Positions 1 through 9,936 of a stretch of DNA of 64,000 bases are shown here, piece after piece (position 1 is the stretch's first letter; every line of letters starts with the position of its first letter). The notes beneath the pieces were generated by a model. It did no database searches. It worked only from the letters and a program-made list of their open reading frames with translations, and was not told the origin of the DNA. The stretch comes from Alkalibacterium sp. Lineage in GTDB: Bacteria; Bacillota; Bacilli; Lactobacillales; Carnobacteriaceae_A. The DNA lies in the NCBI GenBank assembly GCA_007692455.1, contig RECC01000036.1, positions 281,884-345,883 of the forward strand, written 5' to 3'. Both the position numbers and the translations under genes were made by a program.

Positions 1-212
1 CGGCCGAACTGATGCGATTGACCTCTGCAGATTTGAAAGAACTGGGCATCGTTGAAAAGGTAATCAAGGAAAACGGACCAGATGGGGAGTTAACTAAAGA
101 AACGGTACTGCAGATGTTGAAAGATGATATGACAGCCAAAATTAATGAACTTTCAAAATTATCAGCTGACAGTTTAACTGCAGAACGATATGAGCGGTTC
201 AGAAAATACTAA
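1..212 (+). CDS. accA: Acetyl-CoA carboxylase carboxyltransferase subunit alpha, C-terminal end (partial)
   Basis: The reading frame is open from the window edge and ends with TAA at 210-212, so only about 70 C-terminal residues are present. The piece begins AELMRLTSADLKELGIVEKV and ends RYERFRKY, which resembles the C-terminal helix region of AccA proteins of Lactobacillales (AAELM..T...L..LGI.D.VI, then RY.RFR). AccA with AccD transfers the carboxyl group from carboxybiotin to acetyl-CoA, making malonyl-CoA for fatty acid synthesis in the cytoplasm. The catalytic part lies outside the window. The identification rests on tail similarity recalled from the family and on the terminator that follows, so it is probable rather than certain. 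Confidence 0.75.
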   Translation, partial: AELMRLTSADLKELGIVEKVIKENGPDGELTKETVLQMLKDDMTAKINELSKLSADSLTAERYERFRKY

Positions 213-215
213 AGA

Positions 216-248
216 AAGCAGTAGGGAATACTTTCCTATTGCTTTTTT
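216..248 (+). terminator. Intrinsic terminator after accA
   Basis: A 10-bp stem (216-225 with 235-244, one G-U pair) is followed by a run of six T. It closes the upstream fatty-acid synthesis transcription unit. Confidence 0.7.
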
Positions 249-394
249 GACGCCAAGGAAGCTGTTCAATCAATTCATTTTATAAGTGGAAAACAGCGTA
301 ATGAAATAGAGTTCATCTTAAAATGTGACAAGTGTTAACTGCAGAAACTCCTTCATTTTGCAGTTAAATTGGGCTGTTCTATGCATTTAAACTT

Positions 395-403
395 TGGTAC
401 ACT
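395..403 (+). promoter_or_regulatory. Candidate extended -10 promoter for the TPR gene
   Basis: TGGTACACT reads as TGn plus a TACACT -10 box, 25 bp before the chosen start. There is no good -35 at the usual spacing. The 213-394 gap otherwise shows only the terminator and an isolated 8-bp inverted repeat (335-342 with 360-367). Confidence 0.4.
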
Positions 404-427
404 TACATAGAGAAGAAGGTGAACCAA

Positions 428-1375
428 ATGGGAGAACAGATTGAATTTCCGAAAAATTACGGAACCTACATGCAGCTCGCGATGAGTGCTCTTGAAAGAG
501 GGAACTACGAAGAAGCTACGGAGCATTTGAAGAAAGCCTATCAGCTTAAAGATGAAAACAGTCTGAATATTTTACTCGTGTCCTCGCTGTATCACAATGG
601 TCAGATTAAAGAAGCGCTTGAATATGCTGAAGAAAAGTTAGCTTTTTATGAAAAAAATGAAAAACGACTGCTTCTTTTGGTGGAGCTCTTAATTCAGTCA
701 AATCAATTTCTTCAGGCCCGTAAGTATATTGATGACAACAGTAAGAGTACAGTAGAATACGCCATCAACTGGTCTCAGCTGGATGATCAATTAACTGACA
801 GGCAGTATGAGAAAGAAAAAGAACGGATTGAATATGAAAGCACATTAGTAAAAAAACTGTTTTCACTGGCAGCTGTCACACAGGATGAGCAGTTTAAACT
901 GGTTGATGAAGCGGCTAATTTAAAAACAGAGAATCTTGAAAAGGCAGCTCCTTCAGTTTTTCAAAATCCTTATGTCCATCCGTTAGCTCGCTCAGGCTAT
1001 CTGTCTCTTCTGGTCGAACGTAAGAGTGAAAAAGAATTCAGCTACAGCTGGTTTGGTGAATCGAAGAGCGTAGTTCCTGCGGACTGTCAACGTTTTGATT
1101 ATGATCCGGTATTAGTCAGCGTTGTTGAGAAAATTGATGATTATTGTGCTCAGAATCCGTCGCTTAGAGAACTGGTTCTCAATGAATTAATGACGGTACT
1201 GCTTAATCTCTTTCCGTTTATATCTGAGGTTGTGCAGGAAGAGGACGCAATAGACTGGGTTAAAGTAGTCTCTTTCACTATAGACGGCGACCCACAGTCA
1301 TTAGAGGGAGTGTCGCAAAATAAATCAGACTATATCTCTCAATGGATAGATAAAGTTCACCGACAACTGCAATGA
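428..1375 (+). CDS. TPR-repeat protein upstream of tig
   Basis: A predicted soluble protein of 315 residues. The N-terminal half carries tetratricopeptide-like helical pairs (for example YMQLAMSALERGNYEEATEH, then a second unit around KDENSLNILLVSSLYHNGQ), which normally serve as protein-binding scaffolds. The C-terminal half is a helical, acidic domain I cannot assign to a function. ATG at 428 is preferred because AGAAGAAGGTG sits 6 nt upstream; a GTG at 419 overlaps that binding site. In Bacillus a TPR protein (ysoA) also lies just before tig, so the neighbourhood looks conserved. A role next to protein-folding genes is only an inference from position. Confidence 0.7.
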   Translation: MGEQIEFPKNYGTYMQLAMSALERGNYEEATEHLKKAYQLKDENSLNILLVSSLYHNGQIKEALEYAEEKLAFYEKNEKRLLLLVELLIQSNQFLQARKYIDDNSKSTVEYAINWSQLDDQLTDRQYEKEKERIEYESTLVKKLFSLAAVTQDEQFKLVDEAANLKTENLEKAAPSVFQNPYVHPLARSGYLSLLVERKSEKEFSYSWFGESKSVVPADCQRFDYDPVLVSVVEKIDDYCAQNPSLRELVLNELMTVLLNLFPFISEVVQEEDAIDWVKVVSFTIDGDPQSLEGVSQNKSDYISQWIDKVHRQLQ

Positions 1376-1390
1376 ATTAGTCTACATCAG

Positions 1391-1419
1391 TTTACATTAA
1401 CATTAAAATATTGTATGAT
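1391..1419 (+). promoter_or_regulatory. Sigma-A type promoter of tig
   Basis: TTTACA (1391-1396), a 17-bp spacer and TATGAT (1414-1419), each one base from consensus. It lies about 110 bp before tig, leaving an untranslated leader of roughly 100 nt with no obvious structure. Confidence 0.7.
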
Positions 1420-1527
1420 ATGAAAGTATGTTTAAATAAAATAACGTGAAAGTATGTATTTTTTTAATTTCGTTAAAAGAATACTGCTGTAGCTTAAAAT
1501 ACAATTCAATTCGGAGGGTAATCATTC

Positions 1528-2838
1528 ATGGGAACATCATTTGAAAAAACAGGACCGACAACGGGTCGCTTAGAATTTACTATTGACAAAGAAACAGTAA
1601 ATAAAGGTTTAGATAAGACATTTAAAAAAGTTCAGAAAAGCTTAAATGTACCTGGATTCCGTAAAGGAAGAGTGCCAAGACGCATCTTCAACCAGATGTA
1701 CGGAGAAGCTGCATTATATGAAGATACTTTAAATGATTTACTGCCAGTAGCTTATCCAAAAGCTCTTGACGAAGCGGGTATTGAGCCAGTAGCTCAGCCT
1801 AGCATCGATATTAAATCAGTTGGAAAAGATCAGGACTGGGAACTGATTGCTGAAGTAACATTGAAGCCAGATGTCGAGCTTGGTGAATACAAAGGCATTG
1901 AAGTTGCTAAACAAGACCGTGACCTGACAGAAGATGAAGTACAGGAAGCTATCAAGAGACGTCGTGAAAGCATGGCAGAACTGACTATCAAGGAAGATGC
2001 TGCTGAAGAAGGCGATACAGTAGTTATCGACTATGAAGGCTTCAAAGATGGCGAAGCTTTTGAAGGTGGAAAAGGCGAAAATCATTCATTAGAAATAGGG
2101 TCAAACTCATTTATCCCTGGTTTCGAAGAACAGTTAGTTGGCGCTAAAGCCGGTGACGAAAAAGAAGTGACGGTTACTTTCCCTGAAGAGTATCACTCAG
2201 ATGACTTAGCCGGACAGGAAGCTGTATTTAAAGTAACTGTTCATGAAGTTAAAGCGAAAGAGCTACCTGAATTAGATGATGAATTCGTTAAAGATCTTGA
2301 CGAAGATGTTGAAACTGTAAGCGAGCTTGAAGACAAAATTCGTGAAGAATTAGCTGAAAGCAAGAAAACAGCTGCGGACGATGCTAGAGATGATGAAGTT
2401 ATCCGTAAAGCTGTTGAAAATGCAAACATTGAAGAAATCCCAGACGAAATGGCTCACGAAGAAGTTCACCGTCAAATGGATATGTTCCTTAACAACTTGA
2501 AACAGCAAGGTATCTCTGCTGAAATGTACTACCAGATGACAAACTCTTCTGAAGAAGACCTGCACAAGCAGTTCGAAGGAGAAGCTGAATTCAACGTTCG
2601 TACAAACCTTGTGCTAGAAGCAATTGTTGAAGAGGAAAATCTTAAAGCAACAGACGAAGATATTGAAAAAGAAATCTCTGATTTAGCTGGACAGTACAAC
2701 ATGCCTGAAGATCAGGTTAGAAACGTTCTTTCTCCAGACCTGTTAAACAGAGACATTTCTCTTAAAAAAGCAATCGACTTGATTACGTCTACAGCAAAAG
2801 AAACGCTAGAAGCAAAAGAAGAGTCTGAAGAAGCGTAA
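1528..2838 (+). CDS. tig: Trigger factor
   Basis: Ribosome-associated chaperone and peptidyl-prolyl isomerase of 436 residues, the usual length. The N-terminal ribosome-docking signature GFRKGRVPR is at residues 43-51. An FKBP-type PPIase domain follows at about 155-245 (GDTVVIDYEGFKDGEAFEGG and FIPGFEEQLVGAKAGDEKEV), and the rest is the helical C-terminal chaperone arm. The ATG has a GGAGGG site about 10 nt upstream. The gene has its own promoter and terminator, so it can be expressed apart from clpX. The acidic, glutamate-rich composition of the C-terminal arm is normal for the family. Confidence 0.97.
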   Translation: MGTSFEKTGPTTGRLEFTIDKETVNKGLDKTFKKVQKSLNVPGFRKGRVPRRIFNQMYGEAALYEDTLNDLLPVAYPKALDEAGIEPVAQPSIDIKSVGKDQDWELIAEVTLKPDVELGEYKGIEVAKQDRDLTEDEVQEAIKRRRESMAELTIKEDAAEEGDTVVIDYEGFKDGEAFEGGKGENHSLEIGSNSFIPGFEEQLVGAKAGDEKEVTVTFPEEYHSDDLAGQEAVFKVTVHEVKAKELPELDDEFVKDLDEDVETVSELEDKIREELAESKKTAADDARDDEVIRKAVENANIEEIPDEMAHEEVHRQMDMFLNNLKQQGISAEMYYQMTNSSEEDLHKQFEGEAEFNVRTNLVLEAIVEEENLKATDEDIEKEISDLAGQYNMPEDQVRNVLSPDLLNRDISLKKAIDLITSTAKETLEAKEESEEA

Positions 2839-2857
2839 ATTTTTAAAAATGTAAAAA

Positions 2858-2888
2858 GGGGAATGCTCAACTGGCATTCCCGTTTTTC
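2858..2888 (+). terminator. Intrinsic terminator after tig
   Basis: GGGAATGC (2859-2866) pairs with GCATTCCC (2874-2881) across a 7-nt loop, followed by GTTTTTC. Confidence 0.88.
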
Positions 2889-2938
2889 ATAAATGAGACA
2901 AATTAAACTTAGTAAAACGAAAAGAGGTGACTGTGCCC

Positions 2939-4192
2939 ATGTTTAATGATGACGAACAAAAAGGTAATATTTCCTGTTCATTCTGTGGAAAATCTCAGGA
3001 GCAGGTTAAAAAAATAGTGGCTGGTCCAGGAGTATATATTTGTAATGAATGCGTAGACTTATGTCAGGAAATTATGGAAGAAGAATTTAATAAGCAGGCA
3101 TTTGACAGTGATATGGAAGTTCCTAAGCCTCATGAAATCAGAGCGATTCTGAATGAGTATATCATAGGTCAGGAAGCGGCTAAAAAAGCTCTATCCGTAG
3201 CTGTATACAATCATTACAAGCGAGTAAATAATTTGGATGAAGAATCCGAAGATGATATTGAACTGCAGAAAAGTAACATATGCCTGATTGGCCCAACCGG
3301 ATCAGGTAAGACGTATCTAGCTCAGACGCTGGCGCGTATTCTTAATGTCCCATTTGCTATTGCTGATGCGACTAACTTGACGGAAGCCGGTTATGTAGGT
3401 GAAGATGTTGAAAACATTCTACTGAAACTTCTTCAGTCGGCGGATTACGATGTCGAACTGGCTCAGCGTGGAATTATCTACGTCGATGAGATAGATAAAA
3501 TTGCACGCAAGTCTGAAAATGTCTCCATTACCCGTGATGTCAGTGGTGAAGGTGTTCAGCAGGCCTTGCTGAAAATACTTGAAGGCACGACTGCGAGTGT
3601 TCCTCCACAAGGCGGACGCAAACATCCGCATCAGGAACTAATTCAAATAGATACAACGAATATATTATTCATCGTTGGCGGAGCTTTTGATGGAATAGAA
3701 ACAATCGTTAAAAATCGTCTCGGTGATAAAGTCATTGGGTTCGGAGCCTCAAGCAAGCGTAAGGAAGCGGATGAAAAGCATAGCATCATGCAGCAGATTA
3801 TCCCTGAAGACTTGCTGAAGTACGGTCTGATACCTGAATTTATCGGTCGTCTGCCAATTACGGCAGTATTGGATAGATTGAACGAAGAGGACTTAATCGA
3901 AATCTTGACCAAGCCGAAAAATTCTCTGGTCAAGCAGTACAAGAAACTGCTTGAAATAGATGATGTTGAACTGGACTTTGAAGAGGAAGCTCTGAGAAGC
4001 ATCGGTAAAAAAGCGATTGAAAGAGATACAGGTGCTCGAGGACTGCGCTCAATTATTGAAAGTATTATGCTTGATATTATGTTTGAAGTCCCAAGCCGTC
4101 CGGATATCAAAAAAGTAGTGATTACAGAAGAAACGGCAGAAAATAATCTGAATCCTCTATTTTACGATGAAGATGGTCAGAAAGTCAGCTAA
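2939..4192 (+). CDS. clpX: ATP-dependent Clp protease ATP-binding subunit ClpX
   Basis: AAA+ unfoldase that delivers substrates to ClpP; 417 residues. The N-terminal zinc-binding domain has Cys at 13, 16, 35 and 38. Walker A GPTGSGKT starts at residue 118, and Walker [10 protein letters not shown] and the ClpX box region GFG follow. ATG at 2939 is chosen because AAAGAGGTGA is 8 nt upstream and the protein then begins MFNDDEQKG like other ClpX proteins; a GTG at 2927 lies inside that binding site. Unlike Bacillus, no lonA or lonB lies between clpX and ysxC. Confidence 0.97.
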   Translation: MFNDDEQKGNISCSFCGKSQEQVKKIVAGPGVYICNECVDLCQEIMEEEFNKQAFDSDMEVPKPHEIRAILNEYIIGQEAAKKALSVAVYNHYKRVNNLDEESEDDIELQKSNICLIGPTGSGKTYLAQTLARILNVPFAIADATNLTEAGYVGEDVENILLKLLQSADYDVELAQRGIIYVDEIDKIARKSENVSITRDVSGEGVQQALLKILEGTTASVPPQGGRKHPHQELIQIDTTNILFIVGGAFDGIETIVKNRLGDKVIGFGASSKRKEADEKHSIMQQIIPEDLLKYGLIPEFIGRLPITAVLDRLNEEDLIEILTKPKNSLVKQYKKLLEIDDVELDFEEEALRSIGKKAIERDTGARGLRSIIESIMLDIMFEVPSRPDIKKVVITEETAENNLNPLFYDEDGQKVS

Positions 4193-4202
4193 TAATTAAA
4201 GT

Positions 4203-4236
4203 AAAGCCATTTGCTTAGCGGCAAATGGCTTTTTTG
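4203..4236 (+). terminator. Intrinsic terminator after clpX
   Basis: AAGCCATTTGC pairs with GCAAATGGCTT across a 6-nt loop and is followed by a T run. The rest of the 316-base gap 4193-4508 shows only the ysxC promoter and a weak CACTG/CAGTG pairing near 4333-4352. Confidence 0.88.
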
Positions 4237-4464
4237 ATTAAAAATATGTTTCTGCATAACAGATTCTCATACCCTATCTGCTATGGAAGTCAACGTGTCA
4301 TCGGGGGAAATATAAAGTTAAAGAAAGTTACAGCACTGGGTTAATACAGTGTGTTCCTTATTCGACAATAGTTACACATTGAGACTAAATCAGTCATTTT
4401 TTTGTAACAATCTACCCTTTTTGTCATCTTTTGTTAATATTAGCCTTTAAAAATTTCTGTGATA

Positions 4465-4473
4465 TGCTATACT
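4465..4473 (+). promoter_or_regulatory. Extended -10 promoter of ysxC
   Basis: TGCTATACT gives TGn plus TATACT 36 bp before the ysxC start. No convincing -35 box is seen, which is common for extended -10 promoters. Confidence 0.55.
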
Positions 4474-4508
4474 AACAATTGATAAATTATGCAATGGAGG
4501 AGAAAAAT

Positions 4509-5114
4509 ATGAACAGCGATAGAATAAATTATGCTGAAATTACAATTAGTGCCGTATCTCCTTCTCAATATCCAGATGATGGTTTACCAGAAATCGTATT
4601 GGCCGGTCGATCTAATGTAGGGAAATCATCTTTTATTAATACGATGGTTAACCGAAAGAAGCTAGCACGTACGTCAGGTAAACCCGGTAAAACTAGAACA
4701 TTAAATTTTTTCAATATTGAACATGAATTGTTTTTTGTAGACGTACCTGGATATGGGTATGCGAAGGTATCTAATGCTGAACAGGATAAATGGGGCAATA
4801 TGATGAGTGACTATTTTGCTTCGCGAGAAGAACTTGTCCTTGGTATTCTACTTGTAGATTTTAGACACGAACCTTCCGAACAGGACTGTCAGATGTACGA
4901 TTTTTTCAAATACTATGATGTACCCGTAATCGTTGTTGCAACTAAAGCAGATAAGATTAAATCATCGCAGTACAATAAGCATTTAAGTATTATTAAAAAG
5001 ACGCTGGATTTAGACCCGGAAGATAAACTGATGTTATTTTCTTCCTTTAACAGAGAAGGAAGGACGGAAATCTGGGAAGAAATTTTAGCGTATACAGGGA
5101 ATGAGACGACATGA
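4509..5114 (+). CDS. ysxC: Ribosome biogenesis GTPase YsxC/EngB
   Basis: A 201-residue GTPase of the EngB family, needed for late assembly of the 50S subunit in Bacillus. G1 [10 protein letters not shown]3 DVPGYG, G4 TKAD and a G5-like SSFN are all present, with the family motif [14 protein letters not shown] between G1 and G3. ATG at 4509 follows GGAGGAGAAAAAT; an in-frame upstream start at 4479 has no binding site. Its stop overlaps the next start (ATGA), so it is translationally coupled to the HemA-like gene. Confidence 0.95.
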   Translation: MNSDRINYAEITISAVSPSQYPDDGLPEIVLAGRSNVGKSSFINTMVNRKKLARTSGKPGKTRTLNFFNIEHELFFVDVPGYGYAKVSNAEQDKWGNMMSDYFASREELVLGILLVDFRHEPSEQDCQMYDFFKYYDVPVIVVATKADKIKSSQYNKHLSIIKKTLDLDPEDKLMLFSSFNREGRTEIWEEILAYTGNETT

Positions 5115-6250
5115 AACTGTTAATGTATGGAGTGAACAGGGAGACCGTCTCTTCAGAAGATATACACAAGTACAGTCTAAATCAGACTGCCTATAGAATG
5201 CATTTGAATGATATTTACCAGTTTGACGGTGTCAGTGAAGTTGTTCTGCTCGTTACGGAAAACCGCAATGAGTATTATTTATATGTTGACGAAGCGTCAT
5301 TTAAGCACGGTGATTTATTGCGATATTTATCTGACTATACAGAGAAGCCCCTTGAAGAAATTATCTTGGAAACATACAGTAAATTTAATGATGATGTCGT
5401 TAAACACTTGTTAAATGTTTCCAGTTATGTAGAGGTGTCAGAAGCTCATACGTTTGAATCAATTGATATTATTGACCACGCACTGATGAAATCAATTGAA
5501 GAAAAAACAGTAGGAACGATATTGTACACTTTATTTAAAAAATCAGTAGAATTTTCTCTGTCACTCTGCGAAAAAGAAGAGATCAAACCCTTACTCCAAG
5601 GTGATGTATCGAAAGCAGTACGCTCAATAAAAGAGACAATTAAAGAAACTGATTCCAGTCACTATCTTATTATCGGCAATGATAAATTTACCAATCAGGT
5701 GATGAAATATTTTGTCGGTTCCCAGTACAGCTCCATGGCTGTAGTTAACCGGGGACATGATTCTCAAAATACAGTAAATGAACTGAGAAGATGGCTACGT
5801 TTGACCAAACAGTCCTCGTGGATTAAAAATATTCATGAAATCAGTTCATCTCAGCTTTTATACCGTCTGGCTAAATCAGATGTCGTCATTATAGGACCTG
5901 ATGAAAAGAATTCATGGTTTACAGAAGAACTGTTCGATGAAATGAGATGCCTGAGACCCAGTCCTAAAAAGCAGCTGGTCTACGATTTCAGCTTAACGCA
6001 GGATGAGACGGTGCTGCAGAAATTTGATTTGATTCATTACAAACATATAAGTGACGAACCGAAACGTCTCTATACTGATGAGAAAATCGAAGAAGCAAAG
6101 ACAACTTACGATGAAATGGTGTCTCTACAGACAGAGCAATATATCAAGCAGTTCAATAAACTCCAGGAATGTCTGCCAATCAGGATAGAGAATGAATTTG
6201 TATCTGAGGGAAATATTAGTTTTACTAAAAAAATTAGTTATAAAGTTTAA
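5111..6250 (+). CDS. HemA-fold protein lacking glutamyl-tRNA reductase active-site residues
   Basis: A 379-residue protein coupled to ysxC. It lines up along most of its length with glutamyl-tRNA reductase (HemA), the gene that follows ysxC in Bacillus. The start [20 protein letters not shown] fits the HemA N-terminus. [13 protein letters not shown] sits where HemA has STCNRTEIY, putting Glu50 in place of the catalytic Cys. [17 protein letters not shown] fits the helix after the GQV motif, while the conserved GLDS..GE.QI stretch is erased. The nucleotide-binding loop GAGKMGE is replaced by GNDKFTN (residues 189-195), and VVNRGH fits VINRT. Fold retention with loss of catalysis is my inference; the function is unknown. 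No other heme genes are in the window. Confidence 0.75.
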   Translation: MKLLMYGVNRETVSSEDIHKYSLNQTAYRMHLNDIYQFDGVSEVVLLVTENRNEYYLYVDEASFKHGDLLRYLSDYTEKPLEEIILETYSKFNDDVVKHLLNVSSYVEVSEAHTFESIDIIDHALMKSIEEKTVGTILYTLFKKSVEFSLSLCEKEEIKPLLQGDVSKAVRSIKETIKETDSSHYLIIGNDKFTNQVMKYFVGSQYSSMAVVNRGHDSQNTVNELRRWLRLTKQSSWIKNIHEISSSQLLYRLAKSDVVIIGPDEKNSWFTEELFDEMRCLRPSPKKQLVYDFSLTQDETVLQKFDLIHYKHISDEPKRLYTDEKIEEAKTTYDEMVSLQTEQYIKQFNKLQECLPIRIENEFVSEGNISFTKKISYKV

Positions 6251-6277
6251 GAGTGTCTCGTATGAGACACTCTTTTT
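6250..6277 (+). terminator. Intrinsic terminator after the ysxC operon
   Basis: GAGTGTCTC (6251-6259) pairs with GAGACACTC (6264-6272) across a 4-nt loop, followed by TTTTT. No gene is seen in 6278-6479. Confidence 0.9.
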
Positions 6278-6479
6278 AAATGGACTGATTTGACTAAAAA
6301 GGGCATCCTTAATTACTGAAAGGGTGTTCTTCATATTAAAAGGTAACGTAGTCAGCCCATTAAAACAGAAAAGAGACCATTTAATATAACAATATGCTTA
6401 AGTTATTAGATATCAGTGGTAAATTAGTGTAGAATAAAAGAGATAAGCAAGTGGAACGTGATAGAAAGAAGGGTTTAAT

Positions 6480-7781
6480 GTGTCAATGTTTTTAGATCAA
6501 GTAAAAGTGAATGTTAGAGCAGGAAAAGGCGGAGACGGTATGGTCGCTTTCCGTAGAGAGAAATATGTACCAGATGGTGGACCGGCCGGCGGTGATGGTG
6601 GTCTTGGAGGCGACGTTATTTTTGTCGTGGACGAAGGCCTAAGAACGCTGATGGACTTTCGATACAATCGACATTTCAGAGCTGAGCATGGTGAAAACGG
6701 CATGTCTAAAGGTATGCATGGCCGAGGTGCAAAGAATTTATTTGTTAAAGTACCACCTGGAACTGTAGTAAAAGAAGCCGAAACTGGCCGTTTGCTGGCT
6801 GATCTCGTTGAACACGATCAGCAGGCAGTTATTGTAAAAGGCGGTAGAGGAGGAAGAGGAAACATTCGTTTTGCTTCCCCTAGAAACCCCGCACCGGAAA
6901 TAGCTGAAAACGGCGAACCCGGAGGAGAAATGGAAGTTGAACTGGAATTGAAGGTTCTGGCAGATGTCGGTCTTGTAGGTTTTCCTTCAGTCGGAAAATC
7001 AACACTACTCAGTGTTGTCTCTTCAGCCAGACCGAAGATAGGGGCTTACCACTTCACCACTTTAGTACCTAACTTAGGTATGGTTCAGACAGAAGAAGGC
7101 GAAAGTTTTGTTCTGGCAGATATGCCGGGACTAATTGAAGGCGCCTCTCAAGGTGTCGGCTTAGGAATTGAATTTCTTAGACATATAGAACGGACAAGAG
7201 TTCTGCTTCACGTTATTGATATGAGTGGTGTGGAAGGTAGAAGCCCAGTAGATGATTATTATACAATTAATCAGGAACTGGAACAGTACGACCTTAAACT
7301 TAGAGAGCGACCGCAGCTGGTTGTCGCAAATAAAATGGATATGCCAGATGCAGAAGAAAATCTAAGAGAATTTAAAGAAGCAATGCAGAAGAACAACGAA
7401 GATGTGGAAATCTTTGAAGTGTCAGCTTTGACTCGAAAAGGTTTAAATCACGTAATGAGCCGAACTGCTGAACTGCTTAAAACAACTCCGGAATTCCCTC
7501 TTTATGAGGAAGAAACTGAGCAGGAAGAACGCGTACTATACAAATTTGTACCAGAAGACAAGGATTATCATATTACTAGAGATCCTGATGGCACATGGGT
7601 GCTTTCGGGTGATAAACTCGAAAAACTTCACCAGATGACCAATTTCCAGTTTGATGAGTCGGTTATGCGTTTTGCTCGTCAGCTAAGAGGAATGGGAATT
7701 GATGAGGCCCTTAGAAGAAAAGGTGCTAAAAACGGTGACACCGTCAGAATTGACGAGTATGAATTTGAATTTGTTGAATAA
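6480..7781 (+). CDS. obgE: GTPase ObgE/CgtA
   Basis: Ribosome-associated GTPase linked to 50S assembly and stress signalling; 433 residues. The glycine-rich Obg fold occupies about 1-158 ([20 protein letters not shown] near the start). The G domain has [18 protein letters not shown] and NKMD, and the C-terminal OCT domain runs from about 345. GTG at 6480 is preferred because AAGAAGGG lies 6 nt upstream; an in-frame ATG two codons later has a longer spacing. It stands in its own unit after a terminator, and rnz follows after 20 bp. Confidence 0.96.
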   Translation: MSMFLDQVKVNVRAGKGGDGMVAFRREKYVPDGGPAGGDGGLGGDVIFVVDEGLRTLMDFRYNRHFRAEHGENGMSKGMHGRGAKNLFVKVPPGTVVKEAETGRLLADLVEHDQQAVIVKGGRGGRGNIRFASPRNPAPEIAENGEPGGEMEVELELKVLADVGLVGFPSVGKSTLLSVVSSARPKIGAYHFTTLVPNLGMVQTEEGESFVLADMPGLIEGASQGVGLGIEFLRHIERTRVLLHVIDMSGVEGRSPVDDYYTINQELEQYDLKLRERPQLVVANKMDMPDAEENLREFKEAMQKNNEDVEIFEVSALTRKGLNHVMSRTAELLKTTPEFPLYEEETEQEERVLYKFVPEDKDYHITRDPDGTWVLSGDKLEKLHQMTNFQFDESVMRFARQLRGMGIDEALRRKGAKNGDTVRIDEYEFEFVE

Positions 7782-7801
7782 ATTTTGCAAAGGATAGATT
7801 T

Positions 7802-8737
7802 ATGGATTTATTATTTCTAGGAACAGGTTCAGGCGTACCTGCAAAACATCGCAACGTCTCCAGTATAGCTTTAAGGTTGCTGGATGAACGAAACAGCATC
7901 TGGTTATTTGACTGCGGAGAAGCAACCCAGCATCAGATACTTGAAACATCTCTGAAACCGAGAAAAATCGAGAAAATATTCATTACCCATATGCATGGGG
8001 ACCACATTTTTGGGTTGCCCGGACTGCTAAGCAGTCGAGCTTTTCAAGGGGGAACTACGCCTCTCACCATTTATGGTCCTCCGGGGATTAAGCAGTATGT
8101 AAAGATGTCAATGAAATACTCCCAGTCGCATTTTAAATACCCTATAAATTTTGTGGAATTCTCTGGGGAGGGTGTTATTTTTGAAGATGATCAGTTTATC
8201 GTCAGCATAAAAAAACTCAATCACGGTATACCTTCATACGGGTTCAGAATCCGAGAAAAGGATCGTGAAGGGGAATTAATGGCTGACGAGCTTCTAAAAG
8301 CGGGGGTGCCTTTCGGTCCTTTATTTGGAAAACTGAAAGGTGGCGAACAGGTGACGCTGGATGATGGCCGAGTCATTAACGGTAAGGAGTTTATCGGGCC
8401 CAGTCAGAAAGGCAGAATCGTAACCATACTTGGAGATACCTTGAAAACTGAAAAGAGTGTGGACTTAGCTGAGGGCGCAGATGTCCTGGTGCATGAAAGT
8501 ACATTTATGGATAAAGATCAGGAACTTGCCGTTAACTACAATCACTCAACCAGCTCTCATGCAGCTGAAACAGCACTGAAAGCGAATGTTTCCAAACTGT
8601 TGCTTACGCATATAAGTGCCAGATATTTATATGCTGACAGTAAACTGATGGAAAAAGAAGCACGTCAAATTTTTCCGAAAACCTATGTTATGAATGATTT
8701 TTCAGAAGTGACTATTCCCTTAAAGAAAGAAGAGTGA
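7802..8737 (+). CDS. rnz: Ribonuclease Z (tRNase Z)
   Basis: Metallo-beta-lactamase fold endonuclease that trims the 3' ends of tRNA precursors; 311 residues. The zinc-binding motif THMHGDH is at residues 62-68, with later metal ligands in ILGDT and HEST and a C-terminal LLTHIS histidine. The region around residues 150-200 ([19 protein letters not shown]) matches the exosite arm of the short bacterial form. ATG at 7802 follows AAAGGATAG. It lies 20 bp after obgE and 4 bp before the SDR gene, so it is probably co-transcribed with both. Confidence 0.95.
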   Translation: MDLLFLGTGSGVPAKHRNVSSIALRLLDERNSIWLFDCGEATQHQILETSLKPRKIEKIFITHMHGDHIFGLPGLLSSRAFQGGTTPLTIYGPPGIKQYVKMSMKYSQSHFKYPINFVEFSGEGVIFEDDQFIVSIKKLNHGIPSYGFRIREKDREGELMADELLKAGVPFGPLFGKLKGGEQVTLDDGRVINGKEFIGPSQKGRIVTILGDTLKTEKSVDLAEGADVLVHESTFMDKDQELAVNYNHSTSSHAAETALKANVSKLLLTHISARYLYADSKLMEKEARQIFPKTYVMNDFSEVTIPLKKEE

Positions 8738-8741
8738 GCGT

Positions 8742-9533
8742 ATGACGAGCATTAAAGGTAAAGTCGTTTGGATTACAGGGGCATCATCAGGAATTGGAGA
8801 AGAGCTGGCTTATCAGCTTGCACAAAAGGGAGCCATCCTGATTTTGAGTGCACGTAGAATGGAAAAGTTAAATCAGGTAAGAGACCGCTGTCGCGCTGAG
8901 CATAACGCTCAGGCAGTGGTTTATCCTCTAGATATGACAGATCTTGAAGCTATTGATGAGGCTGTCTCATATCTTTTGTCTAAGTTTTCTCATATAGATA
9001 TTCTGATTAACAACGCCGGTTTTGGGCACACCCAGTCATTCCTGGATTATGACATAAAAAAAGCTGAAAATATGTTTCAAGTCAATGTTCTTGGTCTCAT
9101 GTACTTATCTCAATTAGTTGGAAAAAATATGAGACAGTTTGAAAAGGGCCATATTGTTAATGTGGCATCTGTTGCAGGAAAAGTGGCTACCCCTAAATCC
9201 GCGGTATATTCTGCATCGAAATTTGCCGTCACCGGTTTTACCAATGCATTGAGGATGGAACTGAAACCTCATAATATCAAAGTAACAGCAATCAATCCCG
9301 GTCCTGTTGACACTGCTTTTTTTGATGAATTTGATCCGTCCGGGGAATATCTGGATAATGTTAGTTCTGTCGTCCTGACCTCCGAATACGTCGTGAATAA
9401 GACTATTAGAGCAATTGAAACAAATAAAAGAGAAATCAATCTGCCAAAAAGGTTAGCTGTGGGCTCAAAAATTCATACTATAGCCCCAGCATTTGGTGAT
9501 TTTTTCATCCGAACCGCATTTAACAAAAAATAA
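8742..9533 (+). CDS. Short-chain dehydrogenase/reductase family oxidoreductase
   Basis: A classical SDR enzyme of 263 residues. The cofactor loop TGASSGIG is at 12-19, NNAG at 90-93, and the catalytic Ser143, Tyr156 and Lys160 are in VASVAGK and YSASK. A basic residue shortly after the first strand (SARRMEK) suggests NADPH use. The substrate cannot be read from the sequence. An SDR gene (yqjQ) also lies near rnz in Bacillus, which supports orthology but not function. The C-terminal stretch KRLAVGSKIHTIAPAFGDFF could bind membrane or hydrophobic substrate, which is inference. Confidence 0.88.
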   Translation: MTSIKGKVVWITGASSGIGEELAYQLAQKGAILILSARRMEKLNQVRDRCRAEHNAQAVVYPLDMTDLEAIDEAVSYLLSKFSHIDILINNAGFGHTQSFLDYDIKKAENMFQVNVLGLMYLSQLVGKNMRQFEKGHIVNVASVAGKVATPKSAVYSASKFAVTGFTNALRMELKPHNIKVTAINPGPVDTAFFDEFDPSGEYLDNVSSVVLTSEYVVNKTIRAIETNKREINLPKRLAVGSKIHTIAPAFGDFFIRTAFNKK

Positions 9534-9609
9534 AGGTATTTAATGATTTACTAATGTAATTATGGTATTCTTAATTTAAAGTATGGTTGGTTAATGGAGG
9601 GATTTGTGG

Positions 9610-9912
9610 ATGAAAAGACAATGGAGCATGATTGGTGCAATCGTTTTATTCCTGCTAGTAGCAATATTATCTGTACTGAATGTGGACAGGGTTCCTATCA
9701 ATTTCGGCTTTGCTGAAGTTGAATTACCGCTGATAGTCATTATTTTTGGCTCTGTTTTATTGGGAGCGCTTATAGCAACATTATTGTCGACGTTTAAAAT
9801 TTACAAAGATCAGCGAAATCAGAAACAGCAGAAAGATTCAAAACGCAAAACACGTTCTAAGTCCAGTGAAAAAGAAGAAACACCCATTCAGAAAAACGAT
9901 AAGCTAAAATAA
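9610..9912 (+). CDS. LapA-domain (DUF1049) small membrane protein
   Basis: A 100-residue membrane protein with two predicted transmembrane helices at about 6-26 (IGAIVLFLLVAILSVLNV) and 39-61 (LIVIIFGSVLLGALIATLL). A lysine-rich, charged cytoplasmic tail follows. This layout and the spacing between helices match the lipopolysaccharide-assembly-protein-A domain found in many Firmicutes, where its role is unknown. ATG at 9610 has GGAGGG 8 nt upstream; a TTG two codons earlier is less well spaced. It stands between the SDR gene and degV with no clear promoter. Confidence 0.75.
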   Translation: MKRQWSMIGAIVLFLLVAILSVLNVDRVPINFGFAEVELPLIVIIFGSVLLGALIATLLSTFKIYKDQRNQKQQKDSKRKTRSKSSEKEETPIQKNDKLK

Positions 9913-9936
9913 ACTTTAAAGGTAGGGGATAGTAAT

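Noticed and set aside
335..367. 8-bp inverted repeat TTAACTGC/GCAGTTAA
   Set aside because: The 17-nt loop and lack of a T run leave no sign of termination or an operator; kept only as a note in the promoter entry.
3643..4110. A 155-codon open frame on the minus strand inside clpX
   Set aside because: It is a serine-rich shadow of the clpX codons with no ribosome binding site or promoter.
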